A stretch of DNA of 64,000 bases, taken from the NCBI GenBank assembly GCA_021295735.1, contig JAGWBU010000003.1, forward strand, positions 1,630 through 65,629. Reading direction: 5' to 3'. Below, piece after piece: positions 24,927 through 33,607 of this stretch. The stretch comes from Candidatus Poribacteria bacterium (GTDB lineage: Bacteria > Poribacteria > WGA-4E > WGA-3G). Each line of letters begins with the position of its first letter. The stretch's first letter is position 1. The translations under genes were made by a program, and so were the position numbers. Below the pieces are notes generated by a model that saw only the letters and a list, made by a program, of their open reading frames with translations, did no database searches and had not been told where the DNA came from.

Positions 24927-25778
24927 ATGGTAACAAAAGAACAAGTTGACTTTTTTCAGGAAAACGGATATCTCAAATTCGGTAAAGTTTTAGATAGCGA
25001 TGGTGTCCAAACCATGCGCGCAGGATTAGACACAATTATTGAATTGGAACTCAACGAAGGTGATGATTCATCACCGGAATTCAAATACGGGCATGACCGT
25101 CAAGGACAGCGACTCCATAGAGGTAGAGATCACCCACGTGCAATCCATCAATTCGTCAATATGTGGAAACGCGAACCCAGTTACGAGGCAGCTATCCATA
25201 ATCCGCATATTGCAAAGACAGCATGTGCATTATTGGATACTCCTGAAGTTCGTCTATGGCATGATCAAGTTATTTCTAAACCGCCACAAGATAACGGACA
25301 TTTCGGTTTTCATCACGATTTCTTCTTTTGGCCCCTCAGTCCTCCGAACATTGTGAGTTGTTGGCTTGCTTTAGACGATGCCACTGTGGACAGCGGATGC
25401 ATGCACGTCATGCCGAAAAGTCACAAGGATGTACGTTTTTCGGTTGAAGCAAGAGCAGCCTTTAACGCGGAAACAGCAAAAGCACAAGAAGAAGGACGTG
25501 AACCACCACCGAATCCGTGGTCAGAAAGACGGAATTTGGACATCAGTCACGGCATTCCAGTGGAGTTAAAAGCAGGCGAGTGTATGTTTCATCACTGCCT
25601 TAACTGGCACGGCACGCCGCCAAATGTTACAGACCATCAACGTCGCGCATTTGTCATGATTTTCATGGCGAAGGATGTTTGCTATAACAACGCGCAATCT
25701 CCAGGACACGTCCTTGTGCCAACAATTGAAGTTGCTGATGGCGAACCGCTTGTCGGTGATGGATTTCCGGTTGCATAA
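24927..25778 (+). CDS. Phytanoyl-CoA dioxygenase family protein
   Basis: Fe(II)/2-oxoglutarate oxygenase of 283 residues. The proximal metal ligands are His 129 and Asp 131 in FHHDFFFW, the distal ligand His 228 in LNWHGTPPN, and Arg 240 in HQRRAF probably binds 2-oxoglutarate. SGCMHVMPKSHKD between them is the usual cupin-core turn. AAGGAGAA precedes the ATG. It is followed after 17 bases by the ATPase gene, yet the two functions are probably unrelated. It differs clearly in sequence from the other two PhyH proteins in the window. Confidence 0.9.
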   Translation: MVTKEQVDFFQENGYLKFGKVLDSDGVQTMRAGLDTIIELELNEGDDSSPEFKYGHDRQGQRLHRGRDHPRAIHQFVNMWKREPSYEAAIHNPHIAKTACALLDTPEVRLWHDQVISKPPQDNGHFGFHHDFFFWPLSPPNIVSCWLALDDATVDSGCMHVMPKSHKDVRFSVEARAAFNAETAKAQEEGREPPPNPWSERRNLDISHGIPVELKAGECMFHHCLNWHGTPPNVTDHQRRAFVMIFMAKDVCYNNAQSPGHVLVPTIEVADGEPLVGDGFPVA

Positions 25779-25795
25779 CGAGGTTGGATACTGAG

Positions 25796-27070
25796 ATGCA
25801 AGATTCAACATTTATTACAAGAGTTTTCCTTAATAACTATAAAAGTATTGCTGCATGTGATGTGCAGTTGCAGCCTTTGACGTTTCTCGTAGGGCGCAAT
25901 GGTGCGGGCAAAAGTAATTTTCTTGATGCGCTGCGATTCGTCGCGGACGCGTTGAATACATCTTTAGAGCACGCAATACGCGATCGTGGAGGAATTAATA
26001 ATGTCCGTCGCCGTTCTCGTGGACACCCGAACCATTTCAGTGTAGGCTTTGAATTCGTTCTTCCTGAGGGTTTTATCGGATACTATGCCTTCCGTATCGG
26101 TGCTCGTAAACGAGATGACCGCACACGCGATAAATACGTTGAATATAGGGTTCAGACTGAGAGGTGTAAACTAATTAAAGATAAACTTCTCACACCTGAG
26201 ATATATTTCCGTGTAGATGAAGGTACTGTAACCGACACAAATATAAAGGTTGCACCTGCGGCTTCTCCGGATCGCCTCTATCTGTTAAACGCTTCAGGTT
26301 TACCTGAAATTCGTCCTATCTATGATGCGTTCTCTCAGATGGGGTTCTATAATCTCAATCCAGACAAAATCCGAGATCTACAAGCACCAGATCCTCGCAA
26401 TGTACTTGCACGTGACGGAGGTAACCTCACAAGTATCTTTTCACAACTTTCACCGCCTGTGAAGGAAAACATTGAGGAATATCTTGCAGCAGTTGTTCCT
26501 GGTGTACATAAGGTAAATGTCAAGGAATTTGGACCGAAAGAAACATTGGAATTCAGGCAAGATGTTGCAGGTGACGAACACAAATGGAGATTTCTTGCAA
26601 ATAACATGTCTGATGGTACGCTCCGTGTGTTAGGAATTTTGGTAGCACTGTTTCAAGGGAATCTAGACGCACACGAACGCGTACCACTCGTCGGAATTGA
26701 AGAACCAGAAACGGCACTTCACCCCGCAGCAGCCGGGGTGTTGCTGGATGGACTTCAAGATGCTGCTGAGAAGACTCAAGTTATCGTCACCAGCCATAGT
26801 GCAGATCTACTTGATGATAAGAACTTGGATGTGGACTCAATTCTTGCTGTTGAAGCAGATAATGGAAATACAATGATCGCCCCAGTAGATGAAGCAAGCA
26901 GATCGGCGTTGCATGATAAACTATATACAACCGGAGAACTTTTACGTCGTGATCAATTACAACCTGATCCGGCATTTATAATTTCCGATGAAAAGGTGAA
27001 ACAATTGGATTTGTTTGATATCAAGATCGGGAAACCCAGTCAAAGGAAGGACAAGGTAGAATCCAAATGA
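25796..27070 (+). CDS. AAA-family ATPase (AAA_21/OLD-like) of a two-gene unit
   Basis: A 424-residue ABC-type ATPase with no transporter role. Walker A is GRNGAGKS at 33-40 after the typical FLNNYKSIAACDVQLQPL opening, the signature-like NMSDGTLRVLG is at 270-280, and Walker B IEEPETALHP at about 301-310 is followed by VIVTSHSADLLD. Related ATPases act as sensors in OLD-family and PARIS-type phage defence. Its TGA overlaps the ATG of the DUF4276 gene (ATGA), so the pair is co-translated. An in-frame TTG at 25784 is a less likely start. Confidence 0.85.
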   Translation: MQDSTFITRVFLNNYKSIAACDVQLQPLTFLVGRNGAGKSNFLDALRFVADALNTSLEHAIRDRGGINNVRRRSRGHPNHFSVGFEFVLPEGFIGYYAFRIGARKRDDRTRDKYVEYRVQTERCKLIKDKLLTPEIYFRVDEGTVTDTNIKVAPAASPDRLYLLNASGLPEIRPIYDAFSQMGFYNLNPDKIRDLQAPDPRNVLARDGGNLTSIFSQLSPPVKENIEEYLAAVVPGVHKVNVKEFGPKETLEFRQDVAGDEHKWRFLANNMSDGTLRVLGILVALFQGNLDAHERVPLVGIEEPETALHPAAAGVLLDGLQDAAEKTQVIVTSHSADLLDDKNLDVDSILAVEADNGNTMIAPVDEASRSALHDKLYTTGELLRRDQLQPDPAFIISDEKVKQLDLFDIKIGKPSQRKDKVESK

Positions 27071-27684
27071 CAATTAAATTCGATTGCATTGTTGAGGGGC
27101 ATGGTGAAGTACAATCTGTTCCAGTGCTGATTCGACGTATCGCAGCGGAACTTTATCCAGAATTGACAATTGACATACCGCGTCCTATTCGCGTTCATAG
27201 GGATAAGGTTGTTAAAGACGATGAACTTGAGCGAGAAGTAGAATTCGCAGCTCGGAAGATTCAGGGGCAAGGGGCCATACTTATTATTCTTGACAGTGGA
27301 AATGATTGCCCCGCTGAACTGGGACCTACACTACTTCACAGAGCATCGCAAGCTCATAGCAATCTACCGATTGCCGTTGTCCTTGCTAAACAAGAATTTG
27401 AGGCGTGGTTCCTTGCAGCAGCTGAGTCACTTCGTGGGAAAAGAGGATTAAAAAATGATATTAATCCTCCGAATAATCCAGAAGCAATCCGTGGTGCAAA
27501 AGAGTGGTTACGCCAACGAATGCAAAGCGGTAACACGTATCGTTCTAAACGCGACCAACCTGCGCTCGCAGCACTTTTTGACATCACACAAGCACGTCAC
27601 GCAGATTCGTTTGATAAGTGTTACGGAGACATCGGCCGCTTTCTTGAAGAATTGCAAAAAGCAAATGATTCAACAAGTGAATAA
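27067..27684 (+). CDS. DUF4276 family protein, TOPRIM-like
   Basis: A 205-residue protein with TOPRIM-like acidic motifs: VEGHGEVQ (Glu 10 and Glu 14) after the first strand, then ILIILDSGND (Asp 76 and Asp 80), and the helix QEFEAWFLAAAE (about 109-120). These match the DUF4276 family. TOPRIM-fold proteins cut or nick nucleic acids. It is fused by ATGA overlap to the upstream ATPase; the same gene order (ATPase then TOPRIM) is found in PARIS-type defence (AriA/AriB), so it may be the effector. Whether this pair is a defence system is inference. Confidence 0.8.
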   Translation: MTIKFDCIVEGHGEVQSVPVLIRRIAAELYPELTIDIPRPIRVHRDKVVKDDELEREVEFAARKIQGQGAILIILDSGNDCPAELGPTLLHRASQAHSNLPIAVVLAKQEFEAWFLAAAESLRGKRGLKNDINPPNNPEAIRGAKEWLRQRMQSGNTYRSKRDQPALAALFDITQARHADSFDKCYGDIGRFLEELQKANDSTSE

Positions 27685-27741
27685 CCATGAAGGAATATAG
27701 TCTATCGCATCAAATTTACCAACTAAAATGGAGGATTCAAA

Positions 27742-28818
27742 ATGGAAAACAAACCAAATGTCATTTTTGTTCTAACAGACGACCAGGGACCTTGGGCAGC
27801 AGGTTGCTGCGGTAACGACGAGGTTCGAACCCCTTTTATTGACCAACTTGCTGCAGAAGGCACACGCTTTCCTAACTTCTTCTGTACGAGTCCTGTGTGT
27901 TCGCCGGCACGTGCAAGCCTGATGACCGGACGCATCCCATCGGCACACGGCGTACACGACTGGATTCGTGATGGAAATATGCCACCTGACTCCTCACGTT
28001 ATCTTGAAGGATTGACCTGCTATACCGACGTACTTGCAGAAAATAATTATACGGTGGGTTTAAGCGGTAAATGGCACCTTGGAGATAGTGTAACACCTCA
28101 GCACGGTTTTAGTCACTGGTTTGCTCTGCCCACAGGTGGTAGTAAATATAACGATGCGAATATGATTCGAGATGGACAGGTAGAGCAGCAAACTGGCTAC
28201 CTCACCGATGTTATAACCGATGATGCCTTGGATTTTATCTCTGCAAATAGCGAAGGTCCGTTCTATCTCAGCGTCAACTATAACGCACCGCACACCCCAT
28301 TTACAGGGCACCCACAAGACATCGTGGATTCCTACGATGATTGTCCGTTTAAGACATGTCCACAAGAACCTTTGCATCCGTGGGCAGTGCAAGGTGCAGC
28401 AGCACACATGGGCAATCGCGAGTCGTTAAAAGGTTATTTCGCTGCGATAACGGCACTCGATTTAAACGTTGGACGCATTTTAGAACGACTTGCTGAGTTA
28501 GGTATTCGTGAAAACACCCTTGTCGTTTTCAGCAGTGATAACGGTTATTCATGTGGACATCACGGTTTTTGGCATAAAGGCAATGGCACATTTCCGCTAA
28601 ATATGTATGAAAATTCGGTCAAGGTGCCCTTTGTTATCAGTCAACCCGGTAGGATTCCGGAAGGACGCGTCAGTGAGGCAATGGTAAGTCAATACGATTT
28701 CATGCCGACACTTCTCGATTATCTCGGTTTGCCTGACCCGAATGACGACATGTCACCCGGCAGAAGTTTTGTCTCCGCACTCACCGGAGAAACAAACGAT
28801 GCGAAAGATGAGATATGA
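27742..28818 (+). CDS. Sulfatase, N-terminal catalytic part (copy 1)
   Basis: Alkaline-phosphatase-superfamily sulfatase. The metal site begins FVLTDDQGPWAAGCCGN, and the formylglycine-type motif CSPARASLMTGR puts the modified Cys at residue 53. KWHLGDS and HTPF, and the second metal cluster VVFSSDNGYSCGHHG, are also present. It hydrolyses sulfate esters, possibly from polysaccharides, but it has no signal peptide, unlike copy 2. The frame ends at 28818, just before the conserved MIRTQEWKYVHRY segment, which continues in another frame at 28815. Either split or a deletion-frameshift. Confidence 0.85.
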   Translation: MENKPNVIFVLTDDQGPWAAGCCGNDEVRTPFIDQLAAEGTRFPNFFCTSPVCSPARASLMTGRIPSAHGVHDWIRDGNMPPDSSRYLEGLTCYTDVLAENNYTVGLSGKWHLGDSVTPQHGFSHWFALPTGGSKYNDANMIRDGQVEQQTGYLTDVITDDALDFISANSEGPFYLSVNYNAPHTPFTGHPQDIVDSYDDCPFKTCPQEPLHPWAVQGAAAHMGNRESLKGYFAAITALDLNVGRILERLAELGIRENTLVVFSSDNGYSCGHHGFWHKGNGTFPLNMYENSVKVPFVISQPGRIPEGRVSEAMVSQYDFMPTLLDYLGLPDPNDDMSPGRSFVSALTGETNDAKDEI

Positions 28819-29114
28819 TCCGCACGCAAGAGTGGAAATATGTCCACCGTTATGCTTATGGTCCGCATGAACTGTATGACTTGGTGAAAGATCCTGGAGA
28901 ACGCAATAATCTAATAGATGAAAAGGAACATAACGCACTCGTCAGCAACATGCGACAACAGATGGGCGCGTGGTTTGAGCGATATGTGGTGCCGGAGTTA
29001 GATGGTGCAAGGTGTTCAGTCACTGGCGGTGGGCAAGCAGCAAAGATTGGAGAAGGTAATTACGGCGAAGATTCCTTCCATCCAAGATACGCTCCACCTC
29101 GACGAAATGTGTAG
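28815..29114 (+). CDS. Sulfatase C-terminal part (copy 1), in a separate frame
   Basis: Ninety-nine residues that supply the sulfatase C-terminal segment: IRTQEWKYVHRY, then GPHELYDLVKDPGERNNL. Its ATG overlaps the TGA of the catalytic part (ATGA), so translational coupling is possible. In related proteins this segment is continuous with the catalytic domain and is preceded, in my recollection, by about ten residues of the type YDEYGPVR, which are missing here. So it is more likely a deletion that also shifted the frame than a natural two-gene arrangement. Confidence 0.65.
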   Translation: MIRTQEWKYVHRYAYGPHELYDLVKDPGERNNLIDEKEHNALVSNMRQQMGAWFERYVVPELDGARCSVTGGGQAAKIGEGNYGEDSFHPRYAPPRRNV

Positions 29115-29163
29115 ACACCATATCTTTATTTCTATCAGGCGCGCGGTATCAAAAGGAGAAGGC

Positions 29164-30429
29164 ATGTCAGATCAGGAGAGAAACCAGACTGCGAACATTT
29201 CACGCCGGCGTTTTTTGAAAAACATTGGTACTGGGACTGTTGCTGCGACGGTTGCGCCAACGATCTTGATTGGTGCAGAGAAAACAGGAGGAAATCAAAT
29301 GCAAAACCAACCAAATGTCATTTTTATTTTAACCGATGACCAAGGACCTTGGGCAGCAGGTTGTTGCGGCAACGATGAAGTCCGTACACCTTTTATCGAC
29401 CAACTCGCTTCAGAAGGAACACGTTTTCCCAATTTTTTCTGCACAACTCCCGTTTGCTCTCCAGCACGCGCGAGTCTAATGACCGGACGCATCCCGTCAG
29501 CACACGGTGTGCATGATTTTTGCCGTGAGGGCAGCATGCCGCCTAATGCTGAACGTTATCTTGAAGGTTTAACCTGCTATACCGATGTTCTCGCAGAGAA
29601 TAATTACACCGTCGGTTTGAGTGGTAAGTGGCATCTTGGTGATAGCTTAACACCACAACATGGCTTTAGTCACTGGTTTGCTATGCCCTTAGGCGGAAGC
29701 AGATACAACAACGCCAACATGATTCGAGATGGAAAAGTTCAGAGACAACCCGGCTACTTGACTGACGTAATTACCGATGACGCGTTGGATTTCATATCTG
29801 CAAATAGCGAAGGACCATTTTACCTCAGTGTTAACTACAACGCGCCACATACCCCGTTTAACGGACATCCAAAAGATATCGTAGATTCTTATGATGATTG
29901 TCCGTTCAAAACATGTCCACAGGAAGCATTACATCCGTGGGCAGGACGCGGCACAGACCAACACATGGGCAATCGCGAATCGTTGAAAGGTTATTTCGCA
30001 GCGATAACGGCACTTGATCTAAACGTCGGAAGCATTTTAGAACGACTTTCTGAATTAGATATCCGCGAAAACACCCTTGTCGTTTTTAGCAGCGATAATG
30101 GATACTCATGTGGGCATCACGGATTTTGGCATAAAGGCAACGGCACATTCCCATTGAATATGTATGAGAACTCGGTTAAGGTGCCCTTCATCATGAGTCA
30201 ACCCGGTAGAATCCCAGAGGGACGCGTCAGCGAAGCGATGGTGAGCCAATACGATTTCATGCCCACACTTCTCGATTATCTCGGTTTACCTAACCCGAAT
30301 GACGACATGTCACCCGGCAGAAGTTTTGTCTCCGCACTCACCGGAGAAACAAACGATGCGAAAGATGAGATGTATGATACGCACGCAAGAGTGGAAATAT
30401 GTCCACCGTTATCCTTACGGTCCGCATGA
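29164..30429 (+). CDS. Sulfatase with Tat signal, N-terminal catalytic part (copy 2)
   Basis: Paralogue of the preceding sulfatase, with an added twin-arginine export signal: ISRRRFLKNIGTGTVAATVA at the N-terminus. The catalytic Cys is residue 98 in VCSPARASLMTGR. ATG 29164 has a strong AAAGGAG. At the end, the sulfatase frame goes wrong right after TGETNDAKDEM, exactly where copy 1 breaks, and runs on as unrelated sequence to 30429. Large parts are nearly identical to copy 1 in DNA (about 75 identical bases before the break), which indicates a recent duplication or gene conversion. Confidence 0.82.
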   Translation: MSDQERNQTANISRRRFLKNIGTGTVAATVAPTILIGAEKTGGNQMQNQPNVIFILTDDQGPWAAGCCGNDEVRTPFIDQLASEGTRFPNFFCTTPVCSPARASLMTGRIPSAHGVHDFCREGSMPPNAERYLEGLTCYTDVLAENNYTVGLSGKWHLGDSLTPQHGFSHWFAMPLGGSRYNNANMIRDGKVQRQPGYLTDVITDDALDFISANSEGPFYLSVNYNAPHTPFNGHPKDIVDSYDDCPFKTCPQEALHPWAGRGTDQHMGNRESLKGYFAAITALDLNVGSILERLSELDIRENTLVVFSSDNGYSCGHHGFWHKGNGTFPLNMYENSVKVPFIMSQPGRIPEGRVSEAMVSQYDFMPTLLDYLGLPNPNDDMSPGRSFVSALTGETNDAKDEMYDTHARVEICPPLSLRSA

Positions 30430-30673
30430 ATTGTATGACTTGGTGAAAGACCCTGGAGAGCGGAAAAATCTAATAGACAACAAGTCGCAAAAAGCATTGA
30501 TAAGCGATATGCGGCGACAGATGGGCGCATGGTTTGAGCGGTACGTAGACCCACGCTTGGACGGCACAAGATGTGCAGTCACCGGCAGAGGACAAAAGGC
30601 AAAAATTGGAGATGGGGTGTATGGTGAAGATGCCTTCAATCCAAGGGATACAAGCCCTCGACGAAACAGATAG
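30374..30673 (+). CDS. Sulfatase C-terminal part (copy 2), in a separate frame
   Basis: Ninety-nine residues beginning MIRTQEWKYVHRYPYGPHEL, homologous to the C-terminal part of copy 1. It overlaps the read-through tail of the catalytic part in a different frame. Relative to copy 1 the junction has two extra bases, so the frame relation differs: +2 in copy 1, +1 here. No ribosome-binding site is obvious. It could be untranslated debris, a frameshift product, or a real separate subunit. Confidence 0.6.
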   Translation: MIRTQEWKYVHRYPYGPHELYDLVKDPGERKNLIDNKSQKALISDMRRQMGAWFERYVDPRLDGTRCAVTGRGQKAKIGDGVYGEDAFNPRDTSPRRNR

Positions 30674-30719
30674 AGTTTTTCTAATTTAAGGCTATTCATC
30701 TTGAAAAGAAAGGAGTGAT

Positions 30720-31565
30720 ATGGCGAGTGCGTTTGCCCCTGGCAACATTTCGTGTGTTTTTAAAATAATTCCGCACACCGATCCAGCACGGATGCATTCT
30801 CTCGGCATGGGTTTCACCGTCACAGAGGGTGTCCAAGCCACCGCTTCGGAGTATCATGAAACAAAGGTACTATTCAACGGGGAGGACATCAATTTTCCGA
30901 CAGTCCGCGCTGCAGTCGATCGACTCATCCAAAATACAGACACAACAGGTATAAAAGTCCATCTTACGTCCCCGCTTCCACTGGGTTGCGGTTTTGGACT
31001 AAGCGGAGCCGCTGCACTTGCTACAGCCTACGCGCTGAACGAACTAATAGGGACACAAAAAGAAAATGAAGAACTCGCAATGATAGCGCATGTGGCTGAA
31101 GTTGAAAACCGAACAGGGTTAGGTGATGTCTGTTCACAATATCACGGAGGTTGTCTGGTTAAGTTGAAGGAAGGTTTGCCTCTGGTAGCCGACGAATTAT
31201 CAATTCCTGAACAACCTATCTATTATCGGTATTTTGGGTCAATTCAGACGAGTGAAGTACTCAGAAACAGTGAACAGACGAAATGTATCAACAGTGCTGC
31301 GGATACAGCGTTAGATGCTTTGCAAAGACTTACAAATATTCAGCCGAATCCTGAACTATTTACCGCTTGTTTTGTAGTAGCCAAACAATTTTCTGTAGAA
31401 AGTAGGTTGCTAAGCGATGCACGAGTAATAGACACAATAGCACAGATTGAGGCTGCAGGTGGTGTTGCTTCAATGATTATGCTGGGAAATGGAGTTTTCA
31501 GCACGCACGCGTTTGATGGCGCAACAGAGACGCGACTTTCTAAAAATCCTGCACGACTCATCTAA
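30720..31565 (+). CDS. GHMP kinase, pantoate kinase-like
   Basis: A 281-residue small-molecule kinase of the GHMP superfamily. The N-terminal AFAPGNISCVFKIIPHTDPA and the glycine-rich phosphate loop PLPLGCGFGLSGAAALATAY (about 83-102) are followed late by ASMIMLGNGVFSTHA. These three segments resemble archaeal pantoate kinase, which makes 4-phosphopantoate for coenzyme A. In bacteria this step is normally done by other enzymes, so the assignment rests on resemblance only. AAAGGAG precedes the ATG. It follows the broken sulfatase by about 50 bases. Confidence 0.7.
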   Translation: MASAFAPGNISCVFKIIPHTDPARMHSLGMGFTVTEGVQATASEYHETKVLFNGEDINFPTVRAAVDRLIQNTDTTGIKVHLTSPLPLGCGFGLSGAAALATAYALNELIGTQKENEELAMIAHVAEVENRTGLGDVCSQYHGGCLVKLKEGLPLVADELSIPEQPIYYRYFGSIQTSEVLRNSEQTKCINSAADTALDALQRLTNIQPNPELFTACFVVAKQFSVESRLLSDARVIDTIAQIEAAGGVASMIMLGNGVFSTHAFDGATETRLSKNPARLI

Positions 31566-31616
31566 AACGGAAATTTTACGTCTTATACTTAATTATCTCG
31601 TGATGCTGGAGTTGTG

Positions 31617-33566
31617 ATGAGAGCGAAAGTTACAGTTTTCTTAGCGTTTTTTGTAGCATCTTCAGCCTTTTGTGCGATGGATATTGAAGATGTGACGTTT
31701 GGGTTTAACGATGGCTATAAGTCGGGGAAATGGGCACCCCTGAGTGTTACCGTGAGGAGTCAGAATGCCCCCAACCCATTTATTGGAGAACTCGCGGTTG
31801 AAGTACGTAATTTCTATTCGGATGAGACTATTTACCGTTATGCGACTCCGCTACAGCTGAGTAAAACCGATCTGAAATATAAAAAACTTTACATCTATTG
31901 TCCTAAGACCGCAATAAGACTTTTCATTCAACTGGTTCAAACAAGGCGGAACGATAAGGAAATTGAGTTCATCAATTCAGAACCAAGCGCTACACAAGAA
32001 ATCTCACCACCGACACCAATAAAAAACAAAGACTATTTCGTGTTGGTATTAGCACCGAGTGGAGACAAACTACAGAAATTTGTTGGTAAAAAACAATTAG
32101 ATGAAGATAGCACACAAGGACACATCAGATACCTGCCGAATTCTAATGCAATGCCGGGACAGTGGATAGGTTATAGTGCTGTTGATCTAATGGTTATTCG
32201 TGAGGTTTCACTCACTGAGAGACGTATTTCTAAACAACGGCAAAAAGCACTATTAGAATGGATACAGCGTGGCGGGACACTTGTCGTTTCAGGCGGCAGC
32301 AATTTTCGCTATCTGAAAGGTAGTTTTGTTGAACAATTTCTTCCGGTAAATTTGATACATGAAGAGACAATTGATAAGGTGTCGCCTGCCTTACAACAAT
32401 TCGGACTTAATACAGAAGATGCAATATCTACGTTTAAAAGTATTCATTTTGAATCAAAACCCGGATGTCATACTTTGCTCGGAACAGATGAGCAGATTTA
32501 CATTGCAAAACGAAACTTTGGAAGCGGACAGATTATATGTTTGGCTTTTGATTACAATGCACCACCATTTTCAGACTTGAAAGTAGGAGAAACCTTTTGG
32601 CGTTGGCTGCTCACAACTCATGGAAAATCACCAAGATTGTTTGCTGAACAGTATGAACCGTTTCGGCAACATGAGGAAAAGATACATAAACAGTTTCTAT
32701 CGAAAATGCCGACACAGATTCCACTGATTAAACTTTTGGCTATTGTCTTACCGATATATCTGCTTAGTTTTGGTGGTTTTACCCTCTATTTTGGGAAGCG
32801 TGGACAATCTCTACAAAAGAGAAATATAAGTTATTGGATCGGAGGGTTAATTTTCGTGTTTATATCTGTTAGTGCTATTGGCGTTGCGCGGGCAGTTCTG
32901 CCTAAGAAGATAGAAACAGATCGTATTTCAATATTGTCAATCTATCCTGAACAGAAAAACGCACACTTGCAAACATATATGTCTCTTAGGACTACTGCAC
33001 GCAACAAAATATCAATTGCGCTGGCACAAAACACTTTTATTCGTCCTTTAAGAACAGAGAGTATTGCGAAGCCATCACAATTCTTTCAAGGCACACCGTT
33101 TCAACTGCAAGCGGTCTCTTTAGAACCGTGGAGTCCCAGCACTTATGTCCAAAAGACGTTTTTTCCGCTGAATACGCAACAATATCGGATAACACTTGAG
33201 AATGCTTGGAGAATTATAGGTGAAGAAGCAACTCACTTGGGAACAATCACACTTGACAGTAGTGTTTTATGGTCATTAGAACCATCAAGTAAAACAATAA
33301 ACAAAATACCTCCCGACGACGATCTTGATGGAACTCGAAAAGCGTTGGCAAAAATATTACAACAGGAAGGTTTACTACAGTATCTGTTGAAATCGGAAAA
33401 TGCCCTTACTGTTGACAAAGCACAGAAGCGCAAGGTATTAATTGGGTGGACTTCACAGTTGAAACAAGTTTCAACGATTCCGCTCATGCCAACAAATGAG
33501 AATGTTACCGCAAATGATGAAACGTTAGTTATAATGTATCTTGATGAAAAAGACAAAGGGATGTAA
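31617..33566 (+). CDS. Membrane protein with GATase1/VWA-like extracytoplasmic domain
   Basis: A 649-residue protein with a signal peptide (MRAKVTVFLAFFVASSAFC), a large extracytoplasmic N-terminal region, and two membrane segments near residues 370-395 (KLLAIVLPIYLLSFGGFTLYF) and 405-430. The core LLEWIQRGGTLVVSGGSNF with YLPNSNAMPGQW matches the glutamine-amidotransferase-like proteins found beside BatA-type genes. A C-terminal soluble part follows. Function unknown; perhaps aerotolerance or cell-envelope complexes. GGAG is placed 5 bases before ATG 31617, better than the GTG at 31614. The VWA protein at 48011 is not adjacent. Confidence 0.6.
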   Translation: MRAKVTVFLAFFVASSAFCAMDIEDVTFGFNDGYKSGKWAPLSVTVRSQNAPNPFIGELAVEVRNFYSDETIYRYATPLQLSKTDLKYKKLYIYCPKTAIRLFIQLVQTRRNDKEIEFINSEPSATQEISPPTPIKNKDYFVLVLAPSGDKLQKFVGKKQLDEDSTQGHIRYLPNSNAMPGQWIGYSAVDLMVIREVSLTERRISKQRQKALLEWIQRGGTLVVSGGSNFRYLKGSFVEQFLPVNLIHEETIDKVSPALQQFGLNTEDAISTFKSIHFESKPGCHTLLGTDEQIYIAKRNFGSGQIICLAFDYNAPPFSDLKVGETFWRWLLTTHGKSPRLFAEQYEPFRQHEEKIHKQFLSKMPTQIPLIKLLAIVLPIYLLSFGGFTLYFGKRGQSLQKRNISYWIGGLIFVFISVSAIGVARAVLPKKIETDRISILSIYPEQKNAHLQTYMSLRTTARNKISIALAQNTFIRPLRTESIAKPSQFFQGTPFQLQAVSLEPWSPSTYVQKTFFPLNTQQYRITLENAWRIIGEEATHLGTITLDSSVLWSLEPSSKTINKIPPDDDLDGTRKALAKILQQEGLLQYLLKSENALTVDKAQKRKVLIGWTSQLKQVSTIPLMPTNENVTANDETLVIMYLDEKDKGM

Positions 33567-33607
33567 GTCACCTCACGCTACACTTGTAGGCGATGAGAGG
33601 TAAACAA

